DNA of 64,000 bases from Silurus meridionalis (GCF_014805685.1 NC_060887.1:35567463-35631462); one strand, 5' to 3'. Positions 1 through 14,689 are shown, counted from the stretch's first letter. The notes: generated from the letters alone by a model not told the origin. Numbers and translations are program-made.

Positions 1-2220
1 TCTATTGGAGTGTTTCCACCCGTCGGTTTGAGAGGTCAGGCTTCCGTCTCGGAGCGATCGGCCAACGGCTGTGACCCAGCGGGTGGAAAGTGAACCGCAA
101 GCCACCGTCCCTTTTTCCTGAAGCTAAAACGGAGCTAAAACCATTTCAGAGTCTCGGCAGAAAATGTAAATTTATCTGCCGCTCATTTCCTGCTCGTGAT
201 GACCGCTTGCCTTTCAGCCCCCTGTCCCAATTAAAGGGTGGAATAATATAAAAAATGTATGCTATAATAATTGTGGAACATATCACAATTTTCAGAATCG
301 CTGCATTAAAAAAAAGACAATATTAAATGTGAGTACAGAATCAGTGCTCATCATCATCATCATCATCATGCATTTTTAATATAAAAAATCTTGCACCATA
401 ATGAGCACTAAAACGGTCAACAAAGTCATGATTGATACATTTAAATCATGATGTTAGCATGTCTTTGTTTTACAGCTCTGTTCTGATTGGTCAGAAGGTG
501 TCGATTCAATTTCTATAACAGCAGCTTCAACAATACATCTCTGAAATTACAGGTTTAAATCTCAGGTTTATATAAATACACTTATTCTAATAGGAAAAGG
601 AAGTTTGAAACAGTAACTGGTTGCTTAGAGGATGTTTCACAACAAGAAGCTAGAGGATCTTCTCTAAGAAATCACAATGGCAAACTGTTGTGCTATGAAA
701 GAGGAATAAAACACTTACAATTATTAAAACTGTTCATAACTTTTAAATAGATTTTCTATTATATTCAACTCTAAAGTGTCAATACTTTAAACAAATACTT
801 GTTTATTTATTAGTGAGCCCTTATTGAGAGGACACAGTGAGGATTTGGCTAAAGAAACAATCACTGGTTCTTCACTGGAAGTACTGGAATGTGTGGACAT
901 CATCCAAAACGCAAAATTAACCCCCCCACCCCACCCCACCCCCACACCCCCCAGATTACACAATAGATTTCAACCAAATGAAAAAATAAAGAAAATTACT
1001 AAAAAATATCTACATTTGCTATTATTACATGACGAAAAGTGTAAAGTACTGTATTTGTTACATTATATTGGTATGCATTAGATTAAACAATGCAGGGAAA
1101 CTAATTGTTACTATAATTGTTAACATAAGTCATTCTTTCATTGCATACAAAAATTTTATTAAAAGGTGGCATTTACATAGAACGTAACTAAAATCTATTA
1201 GAAAAAAAATAAAAGCCATCATTCACATAGGTAACCATTAAATCGCATGTAGCTAAATTAAAGTACAGTAGCTTCTACATCACAGTAGTAATTATTACCT
1301 AATGTGTAATTAAAACTAAGTAACGGTTACTTCCTAAATGTAATTACTACACTGCAAAATTATTTTTCTGCATCTCATAATGTTAGAAAAATGTAAATGT
1401 ATTTACATCAATTGATGCATTTAAGGCTAAAGAATATGGTGAAGGAGGCATGTGATTGTTTTTACTAAGATACCTCTATGTAAAATTGTGCAGGTTGTAT
1501 TTCAGTTTTACTGTGCATGTACTTTAATGTTGAGTTTTGCCAGGCTGCTACCTTGGCCAGGTCTCTGATAGAAGAGAGTTCATTGATCTCAGTGGGACAT
1601 TCTTCATAAAATGAAGGTTAAAAAAAAATGAAAAAGTAATGAAATTCTTGGTTTGCATTACAATCGATATTTACATATGTAGATATAATCTTGTAACTAT
1701 TACATTGCACATGTAATTATTTTATCACACTATATTATGTAAGTTTAAATAGTTATGTATAGGTATTCTAACATTGCATGGGTAACATCCTTTCCATTGT
1801 GTAGCTACAGTAAAATAATTGTGACTTGACATTACATTGCACAGGTAATTACTACTTTACTATACATTATAAAGGGTGAAGTAAAGTAACCACTTCACCA
1901 TTACCCATGTAACTTAATTACATATGTAATAATTAGCAATGTAAAAGTAAGAATTACATTAAACTTTTATTACATTAAACCTATATTGATTACATTTACA
2001 AAGCAATTATTGCAACTAATTGTAAATCAACTAACTAGAGTATTGGTAATGGCTAGTAGTTAATTATTAACACGTCTTCACATTGGTCATTGCGTTACAT
2101 TGTTTGATTACATTTATTTATATGTAAATTGTCTAAGTAATTATTATATTGGGTAAGTCAAGTGTATGTTACATTTGTATGCATATCATTGTTAAAGTCA
2201 CTACATTCACATCTATGGCA
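1..2220. other. AT-rich intergenic sequence, no gene seen
   Basis: No coding region, RNA gene or recognisable transposon is visible. From about 1080 to 2200 the sequence repeats loose variants of ATTACA, CATGTAATTA and TAATTA at irregular spacing, which could be a decayed satellite or simply biased AT-rich DNA. A C-rich run of CCCCACC units lies at 921-952. Confidence 0.6.
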
Positions 2221-2396
2221 TCTGGCAAACATCCTTTCCCAGAGCAACTTACAGTTTTCTCATTTCTACAACTGAGCAGTTGAGGGTTAAGGGCCATGTT
2301 AAAGGACCAAACAGTGGCAGGTTGGTTGTGCTGGAATTTAAACTCTCAACCTTCCAATCAGAAGCCCTGAATGTTAACCACTAAACTACCACTTGC
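2221..2396 (+). repeat. Interspersed fish repeat (GCATCTGGCA...AACTGAGCAG family), copy 1
   Basis: The order of landmarks is a CATCTGGCAAACATCC start, CAACTGAGCAGTTGAGGGTT in the middle and ACCACTAAACTACCACTT at the end. The same landmarks recur near 22181, 48631/49321 and 59137, so this is a dispersed family. No coding capacity is seen. The family name is not established here. Confidence 0.75.
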
Positions 2397-3115
2397 TCTA
2401 ATTAGTTTGTGCATGTAATCGTGTGAGTATATTTTTAAATTCCGTTAGTAATTCAGGTATTTCCAATAGTGGTCGAGGTTAGGTGATGAATACACAAATT
2501 TAAATGTAAGTGTATTTTGTTCTATAAGCACTATAGAAATAACATTGAATTGAATTAAGTGCATTACATTTACCTTTTTCACAAAAAAAGTTACGAAAGT
2601 TCTTATGTACATTAAGTGCAGTTTGTGTGGTTCTTATGTACTTGAAATTTGCCAGAAATTGTGTGTACTTAGTGTGCAACAGAACCAAGTAAAAAACAAA
2701 GAAATCAGTGCAGAAAGATATATTCGGTGGTGTGATAGTCAGCACCAGCGTTACCAAGAGCCCCAATGGCGGCTATGAATTATCAGAATAACAAAGAATC
2801 ACAGCACTAAAGGACATGGTGAGTATAAGGGGCTAATGTATAGCCAAGTGAAGTATCGGTGACGCTGCCACTCATTATGATATACTGTAACGCCTCTCTC
2901 TTGCGGGACATGTGTTCTGGCTAGAAAGTGTAGCATACTGAGCAGCAAGTCCATTAAAAGTATGCATAATGTTTTCCCAAGACATGCTGCGTGAAATGCT
3001 GTTTGAGTGTGTATCAGGACCAACCTAAAAACCATCAAGACTTCGATTGTAGGAATGGAAAGAACAACTTGATCCCAAACCATTTAATATAGCTGATAGA
3101 GGAACCAGAAAATTG

Positions 3116-3368
<253 letters not shown>

Positions 3369-3510
3369 CGCACAAAATTCACGTTTCATCTTAAATAAAA
3401 TGTCACATAAAACCATGAAAAAACTTCCTTAGAGGCAAAACACATCAGGACAAGCCCAGACAGTGCAACGTTCCAGACCTTGGAAATCTCACACACTCAT
3501 TTTTTCTTTT

Positions 3511-3514
<4 letters not shown>

Positions 3515-3605
<91 letters not shown>
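3515..3605. repeat. Compound microsatellite (TC)n-(CA)n
   Basis: A (TC)n tract at 3515-3562 changes directly into (CA)n at 3563-3605. A second imperfect TCTCTCTTTC tract follows at about 3747-3791. Confidence 0.95.
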
Positions 3606-3607
<2 letters not shown>

Positions 3608-3754
3608 GTTTTGCAGATGGATGTGGGTCGTGTGGAATGGTCTCAGCAGTCGTCTTCTCTCTGTGTTATTACAGAGGGAAGCAGAGTCAGATTGCACTGA
3701 TGATACATGGGAAGCACTTTAGAAACAAGTAACTTCTCTCACGATTTCTCTCTT

Positions 3755-3786
<32 letters not shown>

Positions 3787-4099
3787 TCTCCCGCCTTTGC
3801 ATGAGCGTTGCATATTGACCTTGGCATTTCTGACAATAGCATCCATCATGAGCATGAAGCCTTTCCAACAGGCAGAGCAGGCCGGCTCCAGCGCCAACGG
3901 CTCGGGATGAAAGACTAACAGCAGCCCATGGAGGACTGACTTTCAGGGACACACAAACAAACCCCACTTTTTTTATGCATATGGTCAGGGGTTTTACAGC
4001 GTAAAGCCGAAAAGATTAACAATGCAGGATTTGCAGGACTCGCATCAATATCTCGGAATTACAACATGGAAAATGTGGAAGAAAACCGTGAATGTTGTG

Positions 4100-4101
<2 letters not shown>

Positions 4102-4171
<70 letters not shown>
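4102..4171. repeat. (TA)n microsatellite
   Basis: About 35 uninterrupted TA dinucleotides, followed by a T-rich region. From 4172 to about 5030 the DNA is T-rich with many ATTT units and no gene is seen. Confidence 0.95.
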
Positions 4172-4175
<4 letters not shown>

Positions 4176-5280
4176 ATTTTTTATTTATTTTATTTTTTAT
4201 TTTTTTTATTACAGTTCAAATGAAAAAAAGCCAGAAAAGTGTAATAATATAAATAAAATGAATGTAAAGAAATGTAATAGATAAAAGAATGTTATATGAA
4301 ATAAATAAATGTATTATGTCTAATTTTTCATTCAAGAAGAATGCTTTTTCATCTGTGTATTGTTTTATTTATTTATTTTAATTTTAATGCTATTGTCTTT
4401 TCTATAATAATTTTTTTATTACCCAACTTTATTTTTATTAACTGCCTTTTAAGGAATATTTTTATCTGAAAATAATTATAAAGTTAATCTATTTATATGT
4501 CTTTATTTATGTCTTTATTTATTTATTTATTTATTTTTACTGATTGTTGTACCTTTTTTGAATTTTTAATAAACTCTATTTTTAAACACAAAAATATATT
4601 TATTAAATACAATATTTTTGTATTTTATTTTACTGATTTATTTGCGTTTTTTTTATTTGTTTTTAATAAAACTCACAAAAAAATATATTGATTAAATAAA
4701 ATGTATTTATGAATTAGTTTATTTGTATATTTATTTTTTCTGATTTCCTTTTTTGTATTTTTAACATTTGCAGAAAGATTCATTATCAGCTTTTTATACA
4801 TAAAACACTTTGGTCAGCATTCGTTGCTTGTAAATGTACATCAGAAAATGTAGTAAATTTCAGCTCCTGGAACGGAAGTATAAAAGGTCAATTTCACTCA
4901 AGTCCCACAAATTCAACATTCAAACCGATCAGTTCTTTTTTTATAAATAAACCCCTCATCAGACACACACAAACTAAGCAATTAAACAAAATAGTGATAA
5001 AGAACCAGACGCATGGTTACTGATTATAAAACTCAGCTCATGTTCTGGTAAACAGTCTTGCAAATTCCCTGAGTGTTATTATAGAAAACAGTGGCAGTGT
5101 ACATTCCAATTAAAGATGAGAATACGGACGGCTCGGTGTTTGAGTTCAGCGTAAATTTTGCCCCTCGCCGAGTGTGTAAATACTCTAATGGACCCTGCTG
5201 ATGGTAGAGAGTGTTAACAGCCCATTGCAGTGTGGGTACAGTATGTGAAGGTAAATAGAACAGCGATGGCACAGTGCTCT

Positions 5281-5335
<55 letters not shown>

Positions 5336-5429
5336 TGTGTGTGTGAGGAGCAGTCACCGACCTCTGCCTGTCCTGCTGAGCACTGGGAGAAAGTGGTAAA
5401 CTCAGACAGTGAAGCATTGTGCTGGCCAG

Positions 5430-5459
<30 letters not shown>
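5281..5459. repeat. (TG)n at 5281-5345 and (AC)n at 5432-5459
   Basis: The two tracts are complementary and face each other about 86 bp apart, so a single strand could fold into a long imperfect GT/AC hairpin. The intervening sequence shows no known motif. Confidence 0.9.
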
Positions 5460-5463
<4 letters not shown>

Positions 5464-6099
5464 TAACCCTCTTATTCAATTATTTTTGTCCTTTATACAC
5501 AATCTTAGCTTTACTTTATTCGTTACACAAAAAGCAAACAAACACACGCACAGAGCAAAACATATTTATTTATGTGTTTTTTGTTTAGTATTTATTTATA
5601 AACATGCATGGATTTGCATAAAATCTATCGTTTTATATATATTTAAATGCACCATTTGCTATGCAAATGCCATATAACTGGAACAGATGATTAATACTGC
5701 ATTTAAGGTTGCAGTTAAATCGTTAATTCTTATTTATAAAGAAATAAATGGAGTATTTATATAGAAATACACACCGAGTGTAATATAAAATATCTGTGTA
5801 AATTGTATATAAATAGAAATAAATGAAGTATATAAAATTAAAATCAATGAATGACTAAATACATATATAATCCTTCTTCTTATTTGTATCAGTATCAATT
5901 TTTTTTTAAATTGATTATTCGTATACTAATAGAAATGTACAAGTTTATATTATTGTTATGATTATAATTATTGACTCCATTTTCTGCTTTATTAAGGCAA
6001 ATTTTCTCATAAAGGAATTATAAAATAAAGCTTTTTTTTGGTGTAATTAAGATCATAGAAACAGTACAACAAGTCACACAGTGAAAGATAACATTTTGT

Positions 6100-8020
6100 T
6101 TCTTTTTCCATTCCCTTATTAATCTCAGCATGCTCCTGTTTTCCACAATCTATTTTTATGATCGGACCACGGGATCCCGATTCAAGGCCGAGCTCGCAGG
6201 TCCCTGAAAGCTCATCGTAACTCCACTCAGTTACTTGGAACGACTCGAGCTCTGCACGAAGCGCTCATGAAAAACTTGGATCCTGGATGTGATTAAGACT
6301 GTATCTTCGCAATCTCATGACTGGTGTCCTGTTCTGTAAGTCGTTTAGAACGATTCCTGATAAAGTCATCAGTGTGACTGCACAGACTTTCACTCATTTT
6401 GTAAAGAAAAAAAAAAAACATGGCTTTCTTTTCCAGAGAGGCACTAGCTAAAATGGAGAGAGTTTTATTTTTTGATTTAGGAGAGACGACTGAGGGCCCT
6501 GAAACACAGGCGTGGAGTGCCCTCTAGTTGCGGATTGTGGAACGACACGTGAGTGGAGGTGTCTGGACTCAAGGCCTCGACCTGCCTCGGCAGAATTTTA
6601 ATAGAAACCAAGCATGAAAGGCGGCCTTTGCTTGAAAGGCTTCATCAAGTGTGACCAAGTAGCATCAGCAGTAACCCATGTTATACAGGCCACAGTTATG
6701 ACCCTCTCAAAAGGCTGCCCAAGAGGAGGCGCCCTCAGAAGTTCACCACCTTCCCCTTGAAGTGCGGCCGGCCCTGCCCGGCAGGAGGCGGATAGGGCCT
6801 GCTTTGAAAAATAACACCTTTGTGATCCCTCCTGTGTTGGAGGATGCAGCCTGGTCTACAGATGGTAAGCAGAGACAGAGAGAGCAAGAGCGTGCTCTAG
6901 CGTGCGGGATATGTCGAAAAACAGACACGGGCCTTTGAAACAATGCCTTTTCTCCCCAGACACATGCTCGCATCAGGCCTCGAGATGGCACCTCCTGCAA
7001 GTTTTATGGGACAGCGACGACGGCTAAGGCTTATAACATTTGGGTTTAACAACCCTCGAAACATTTCACAAGGACGCTGCTTGCACTCGAAACAACCAAT
7101 CACTAACCAAAACCAGTCTGAAGTCCTGGATCTGTGTAATAAATGTCGTTCAAATATGAATTTTCATCTGGAGTGAGAATCGGTTGTCGACACAAAGTGC
7201 AAAGTCTTTTGTGCTGTGAATCAACCCTTAGGGGAAAAAAGAGGGTGTGTGTATGATACTATGATACAGTCCTGAACTTGTTACAGTGAGGCTCTAGAAT
7301 GTTTTTTTTTTTTTTTTTACCCACACCCTGTCAGCTCCCTTTCAGCCCTTGTGTCTCGAAACCCCGATGCTCAGCAGGTCCCTCATGCAGTCCCTCTCTT
7401 CGAAGGTGATCTACTATTGACTTGTTTTTCTTTCCATGCTCTGAGCTCACCACGTGTATTACGATATTCACAGCTTTGCTCGTAACCAGACGTCTCCATT
7501 TACCCTCAGTCCTAATTTTTTGAATTCTCTCTAAGGAAACTGGATGTTTGAAATTTGCTACTTTCAAGAATCTTCTTTCAAGATTATGCAGCGCTTGCAA
7601 AGTAGGACCTCCATACGTGACGTGACGTGCAAGACAGAGTTTCCTAATTTAACCTCGACTAGGCTGGTGTGTGTATGTGTGTGTGAGTGAGTGCAAAGAA
7701 AAAAATGCGAGTGTGCCTTCCTTTGTGCCCGTGTTTGTGTTTTTTTTCGAGCCAGTTGGCCCCGCTCTATTCAACCAACTTCACACCACTCCCATCCACT
7801 TCTCACCCAGGAGAGACGCCGCTACACACAGACCATAAATTAAGGCAGCAGGGGCAGGAAAAGAAAAAAGGAGGGAAAGAAGAAGAAAAAAGAGGGGAAA
7901 AAAAAAGACCAGCCAGCGACTCATTTCCATCTTCCATTTTCATCTCCTATTAGCACGTATTCGATCATAACGTGAGCAAGAAAACCGAGCTGAGTCTGCT
8001 TTCAGGGAAGGGAGGGGTGC

Positions 8021-8077
<57 letters not shown>

Positions 8078-9300
8078 AGAGAGAGGCTTTTCTAATAACA
8101 CAAAGCCAACGCAAGCAACTTGGTGCAACCATAAAGCATTTGGCTGCTAATTTACCAAGGCTGTGATATGTTATTTTAATGAGAGTCACCAAAAACGCTA
8201 CTTCATCTATCCGCCGCTCTGGAAGTGTGAGGAAGGGGGGACAAAGAAAAAAAAAAAGCAGGACTCAACAGTAGTAGTTGTTTTTTGTTGCTGACTAAAT
8301 CCACAAGAGGCACACACAGTCAAACCCTCCGATCTGCCTCGTTCTCGTTCCAAGTGAAATATTCTGGAAGACGACAAGCACAGATTCATTTCCACCATTT
8401 CCTGTTCCGTGGACGCATGTACCATTCGAAAAGGAAAAAAAAAATTAACACAAACGACTCGGCACGGCCTGTATTTCGTTCCTTTTCTAGACACCTCTCT
8501 AAACGTACGCAAGCATGCAACATGATATCGAATCGACGTGTCATTTTTTTCCCCCCTCCGCCCCGAGACGGATGAAAATTGAATTGTGCTCACACATTCA
8601 GTTGTAATGTGGTTACAAATAATGTCTGCCTAAAGATAATCCGGTTAACAAACATCACAAAGGCAGCGGCATCGTTCCGTCGTAGGCGGATGCACGAGGG
8701 ACCATATGGCCGCGCACTTATTTTCTCATTTCATACATGCTTCTTTTTGACATCAATAATTCCTCGGTATCCAGTAGCGTCTGGATGCTTTCCAAAACAA
8801 TTATAAAGTTGCCGTGGAAACTGAGGCCTCCTGCCAAAACGAACCATACTGTCTCCGCTCGGAGAGAGAAGACACAAGGACAAAAGGAGGGCGGGAGGGG
8901 GAGATATCGAGGAGAGAAAAAGAGAGGGAGTACAGAGAGACAAAAAAAAAAACAACAATGTTACAATACAAGTTTTGAGAACACAATGCATGACACTGCA
9001 CGTGTGCGCATGTGTGTATGGCGGGATGATTTTGAGAACGTTGCTGCAGGATGAATTCACTCCCAGCAAGCCCCTACGGCAGGTTCCGGGACTCGCACTA
9101 GCGTGTAGAGTGTTCTTCCAAGTGGGAGTAATGTATTGTAACCTTATGCTAAGCTAATGAACAGGAAGATGAAGGCGCAGTAATAGACACACGTTTGCAT
9201 TCATCTTTCGCTTGCTCATTACGGGCGAATGTGACAGCCTCGTTAGGAAAGGATGGCAGATTAGCCATGTGAATAAAGAGCACAAGTTTCAGACAATGTG
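6100..9300. other. Gene-free, low-repeat stretch; candidate conserved noncoding DNA
   Basis: This stretch has higher GC and far fewer recognisable repeats than its surroundings. Short open frames exist in several phases, but none shows a protein family, codon bias or consistent splice sites. It contains an (AG)n microsatellite at 8031-8073 and homopolymer runs near 7303-7318 and 6408-6418. Blocks such as 6590-6740, 8090-8190 and 8575-8700 look like unique, possibly constrained sequence. That is an impression, because no alignment could be run. Confidence 0.35.
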
Positions 9301-9579
9301 TCTGTTTTAGGTGAAACACACACACACACCTTTTCAGTATATATTTGAATAAAACCTTCATAGATCATTAGGTTTTCTTACAGAACTACACAAATGCCTG
9401 TGCATTTTATTCCCAAATATACACCGCAAACAGATGTTACACACAGACTTGTCCTACTCCCCTTGTGAGGACCCTGCATTTTGCAGCTTATTATGTGATG
9501 CTACACAAACCACCAAAAACCACCAAAATCCACATTTGTCTCAGTAAACTTGTCTCATTTTGGCTCTCGCTTTTCATTT

Positions 9580-9812
<233 letters not shown>

Positions 9813-10094
9813 ACTATACGGCCCCCTCTAGGACACACACACACACAAACACGCTTTCACTTTTCTTGTGCCTAAATACTACATTAAATGTGTTTCATTT
9901 AAAAAAATATAAAAATAAAAACACACAAATGCATGACCACAACTTTCCTCATACAGTTCAATGCAACCAAATATAATTATTTTTCTTATTTTTCTCACAC
10001 TCTCTACAGTACAAACCACCATTGAGTAAACAAGCAGGCCATTTGCAATAAAGAATGTTACATGTGGTGATAGCTGTTAATGCATTTGTTTCTG

Positions 10095-10600
10095 TTATTT
10101 AATTCAATTCAATTTTATTTGTATAGCGCTTTTAACAATGGACATCATCTCTGTAAAACGGCTTTGCGACAAAGAGGTTATAAGGTTAAAATGTATACAA
10201 TTAGTTAAATGCAAAGCAGCTTTACAGAGATATAGTGGCTATAAAAGAATGTATAAGTTTGTTCCTTACAATTGTAATTTTATCCCTTATGAGATATAGT
10301 GGCAATTGTGACATGAGGAAGAAACCTTGAGAGGAACCAGACCTCATCTGGGTTGTACCAAATGTCCATTCATTACACTTAAATCATTGCTGAGGTTTAC
10401 TGTTCACATAATTTGTGTCACATAATAAAAATACTGTTTACATAAATTACAGTCTAAATCCATCCTTAATTTTCTTGAGTTGCTCAGTAACTTCACGCAT
10501 CTTTCAGTTGTTGACGATCCTCAGATGCACAGAGTGTCTCCGATTGAAGAGAACTCCACCCAGTTGCGTGGCATCAGGATGAATCGGGGAAACTGAAAGA
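10095..10600 (+). repeat. Interspersed fish repeat (TTTTATTTGTATAGCGC family), copy 1
   Basis: It starts with TTCAATTTTATTTGTATAGC, contains AAGCAGCTTTACAGAGA, and carries GAGGAAGAAACCTTGAGAGG further in. The same landmarks appear at 38296-38540 on this strand and in reverse at 63520-63690. The part near 10480-10600 appears to continue the element. No coding capacity is seen. Confidence 0.7.
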
Positions 10601-11055
10601 AAAAGAGACAGGATTAAGATTAAAAGAAACTGTATTTTACTCTTTCACTCTTGAATTTGCTAGACTTAAAACAATATTTCACTTAATGTATCAGGTGTTG
10701 AAAAAAAATTGAGGAAAGATTCACGCCTACTGTTTGCATTGTAGGATCAATGTACAGCCAAAAACTGAGAACGAAATGGGAGTTGGTGAATTTTATTGTT
10801 GGGCTAACAAAACGTCCAATCTACTGTACAAGGAGAAATAGAATGGAAAACAGTTTCAGTCAGGTTGTAGTATCACTTCTTAAGGCCCTTTTGAAATCTA
10901 GAGTTGTTGAATATAAATATTATAAGCTAATAAACTATATAGAATCTTTCACATTACAGTGGGGTTTTATTAACATTATCATTAACATTAACATTATCTG
11001 CACTGAGCTCAAATAGAATTAATCTTTGATACAATCAGTAAGTGTAATTAATCCA

Positions 11056-11057
<2 letters not shown>

Positions 11058-11131
<74 letters not shown>
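11058..11131. repeat. (TA)n microsatellite
   Basis: About 36 TA units. A short (CA)n follows at 11158-11170. Confidence 0.95.
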
Positions 11132-11134
<3 letters not shown>

Positions 11135-11817
11135 TAAAAAACTTTTTAATCTCTCTCACACACACACACAATTCCAAATGACTAAAAACTAGTTCATTTC
11201 AAGACGACCCAAATACATCAAACTCTCTTTTTTTCTAACTTTACACTGCACACAACACACACATTAGTTTCTCCATCACACACACAGACATACAACAATG
11301 GTAGAACTGCAGAATATTCCATAATACTCTGTGTCACATTTAGTTTGGTATTCTGCTTATGTTTAGAGTCCCAGACCTACTATGAAAGTAGCCCTAAGAT
11401 GACAAACATCAACCAAAGCCTGCTTACAATCCTGGAATTCCTGAGGCGATACCTTAAATGTTAGCAAGCTCTGATTTTACCAGCTGGCTTTGATGATAAG
11501 ACAGTGGTGATACATTATACCCTCAGAGCTGCTGTTAGAGAACTGAACTGAGAATTCTAAACTTTTTGCAATGTTCTTGTACAACTTACTTAGTTGTATG
11601 CAGTAATATAAAAATAATACAAATTAATAACAATTCATTCACCCGAGTCCAGTGCGCATCATGTAGACTTGTTACGGTCGACGATTAGCTAGCGGTGGCT
11701 CTCCTCCATTTCGTATATATTCGACTCCGAACAAATTTTCACTTTGAGGAGAGGTTTGTTTGTATCCACAAAAGTTCATAAAGTGGGGAGCGTCTGTATA
11801 CATATACTGTAAATTAT

Positions 11818-12330
11818 AGCAGGGGTCCCCAACCACCAAGCCTGGACTGGTACCAGGTTATGTATCTTTTAGTACTGGGCTGTGCAGAAAAATACAAAAC
11901 ATAATTCATTCTATTTTATTGACTTTTAATATTGATATTTAAAAATGACGACTTACGGCCAATGCCAAATTCCTGCACTTCTTTTGCAGTATATTTATAT
12001 GCATTGCTGCATTCTAGTATATTCTTTTGTTTGCATATCTGTATATCACAGCAGTCTCCAAAAATCTTTGCAGCAAGGACCAGTTTTACACAAGACAATC
12101 ATATTAATATTATTATGCATATGATATGATTTAATTGTTAATTAATTTGTATTAATATATGATGTAACCCAACTCAACATAATGCAGAATCAGTGGGAGT
12201 TTAATTTATTGATGGCTAGAAAAACTGCAACAGAAACAAAAGCAGGAAATTGGCAAAAACAAACAGTTATGTTGCTGCACATTGAGTTTTTAATCTCTGA
12301 TGCATTAATTTCAAGCTATTCCTGAATTTG
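11818..12330 (+). mobile_element. Degenerate hAT-like DNA transposon fragments
   Basis: CAGGGGTCCCCAACCACC at about 11820 is the familiar terminal motif of a vertebrate hAT family. An inverted counterpart of the opposite terminus begins near 12049 with CAGCAGTCTCCAAAAATC. Downstream, GTAACCCAACTCAACATAAT and AGAATCAGTGGGAG resemble the internal part of the same family. No transposase frame survives. It is probably two nested or rearranged fragments. Confidence 0.5.
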
Positions 12331-12679
12331 CTTTATTTCTGGTATAAAACTTGTCACAGACAGGGATGCATTTTAAAAAAGTAAAGTTGCTTTAAAATAA
12401 ATCAGATTAATAATTAACCTAAAAAGAATCCAAAGAGCCCCTCAAATATATTATTTGCTCATTATTTAGGTCTATAATATTATATATACACAGCGTAACC
12501 TTGACACTTGTGACCTTGATAGTTAGCGACTTTTCACCAAGCTAAGTGTAACTAGCGAAAAATCAGATCTGATCGCGAGTGGCTCGAAAAATTCGGAGTG
12601 ACGTTTCAAAACAGAGTTTGTACTAATAAATTACACAAAAATATTTGAAAATCTAATTATTGTATTATTCACTTAAAGT

Positions 12680-12793
<114 letters not shown>

Positions 12794-13742
12794 TTTTTTT
12801 TACTATTTTTTCCACTCTTGAGATCTGTAAATATTTAATCTTAACCACTTTACAATTTGGTAGAAGTTCTGAGGGATTTGACCTGAGAGTTTAGAAAGCA
12901 ACTTCAGAATTTCAACACAACATTTAATTAATGTGGGTCTTTTTTGGAAACTATAGAATACTAAAGTATTTATTTATGTGTTATCTTTTTTTAATTTATG
13001 TTATCTTTTTCTTTTTCCATGTAGGTTTCTCTCTATTAGTGAGCTAGAGGTGACAGTGAGGAGCAAAACCTCTAAGACGAGATGGAAAAATCCATTCATT
13101 ACAAGTACATCATTTTTGATGGAGACTTGAGTGCAAACTGTTCATGTCAATTGTAGTCCTATACCAGTGTATAAACTAACTTTCTATTCATTACATTTCA
13201 ATTTTTTTTTTTATGGTTCCTAAGTGGTTTCCTTAAAGAAAATCATTGCCTGCTTTTTTTCAATGTACCAGCAGCTATTTGCAAATGTGTTCAGACTAGA
13301 ACTTGTTTCATCCACAAGACTGTCAAGCGTGCCTGAAAATATTTGTACACGTTTAATTGCTAGAGTTCTTACTAAACAAGATGTTGCTAAGATGGAGGTT
13401 TGGCTGCTAAGCCCCAGAACAAGCAGGAAATTGGGGGTAAAAGTCTATAGTCTGGACTATGCTTTACTCTGGGAGGAATGAGGCTGAATGTAGTGTGTAT
13501 GCATAGTGCACAAGCAAAGATTGGCTTCTTTGGCCAGTGCTCCCAGGATAGACTTAAGACTTTCCATCCTAATCAGTAGATGAAGGAACGAATTTCAAAG
13601 GAGTCCCATGTTTATGGAATATGGAGTAGAAAGAAAGTTCTGGAAAATCACCCCCCCACACACACACCCATACACAATACACACAAAACACTTTTCTCAT
13701 CGTTATGTTTTCTCCAAAGTCTAGTTTGGGAAACATTGGAAT

Positions 13743-13745
<3 letters not shown>

Positions 13746-13813
<68 letters not shown>

Positions 13814-13934
13814 AATGTTGCTGTTAAATGCACACAGGCTTTGGTGTACATGCAGACGGCTTGCCTGTGGTGCTTTTCAAAGCCTTTAGACGGCATGTGT
13901 GTTTGTTCAGTTGGTGTTTTTGAGTTCGCCCCTC

Positions 13935-13990
<56 letters not shown>
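13746..13990. repeat. Pair of (AC)n arrays, 13746-13807 and 13937-13990
   Basis: Two long AC arrays in the same orientation are separated by about 130 bp of unique sequence. Confidence 0.95.
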
Positions 13991-13991
<1 letters not shown>

Positions 13992-14279
13992 CTATTTATT
14001 TTTGCATGGACATGTTTGATCCTATCAAGACAACCCAGAGAAAGACTTTTTCTTGGTTTATAGAGATTTGTTCAAGAAAACCACTCTTTATACACCTTTT
14101 TTTATAGAATGCGAATAAAGAAAAAGCTAGAGTGAAGCTTTTCCCACTCAAGCTGTTAGCATCATTAGATTTATTTATTTATTTATTTACACCCCCCCAC
14201 CCTGCCATCCACCTCCCAAATTGTCCACAAAGGCCAAGTGTAAAGTATACATGTTTGAGCTAGTTTGGATGAAAATGCG

Positions 14280-14680
14280 TGTTTATTAATTAAATGTTCT
14301 GTATTGGCGAAGTGTTGGACTCAGCTCTTCCCGACTCGCATCTCCATTTGTTATCATTAGCCGTGTGCGGAGAGATCAATAATTGTGTCCCAGGGAGCCA
14401 TTCATTATTGAAAATAACTTTAATAAGCCCGAAACTGTCATTTACCACTATTCACATGAGAGACGAGAGTTTTATTTTGCATGCCGAGGTCGGTGTGTTT
14501 ATGCGTGCGTGTGTGCGTGTTCATCTGCAGCCTCAAATTAGCACCTCCGCTCATTTTTCACCAATAGTGTACACTTATGGTCAACATTTACATTTTATGC
14601 AGGTTTGTTTGATTATTAGCATTTCTTCGTGGGCCTCATACACACAGAGACACACACATGCCATTTTTCTATCTTTATAA
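14280..14680. other. Candidate conserved noncoding element
   Basis: Unique sequence with a balanced base composition and clustered homeodomain-like cores (CCATTCATTATTGAAAATAA, TTGTTATCATTAGC, GTTTGATTATTAGC). The open frame through it has no recognisable domain. Constraint cannot be tested from a single sequence, so the call rests on its lack of repeats and motif density. Confidence 0.3.
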
Positions 14681-14689
14681 GGACCTTCT

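Noticed and set aside
7687..7953. 88-residue plus-strand frame in the GC-richer block.
   Set aside because: Ends in Lys/Glu-rich low-complexity sequence, no domain, no splice context.
10500..10600. On the minus strand, a CTTTCAG acceptor followed by 23 codons to a stop (reading about PRFILMPRNWVEFSS), looking like a terminal exon.
   Set aside because: It sits at the end of a TTTTATTTGTATAGCGC-family repeat, whose members often carry similar sequence, and no partner exon or protein family was recognised.
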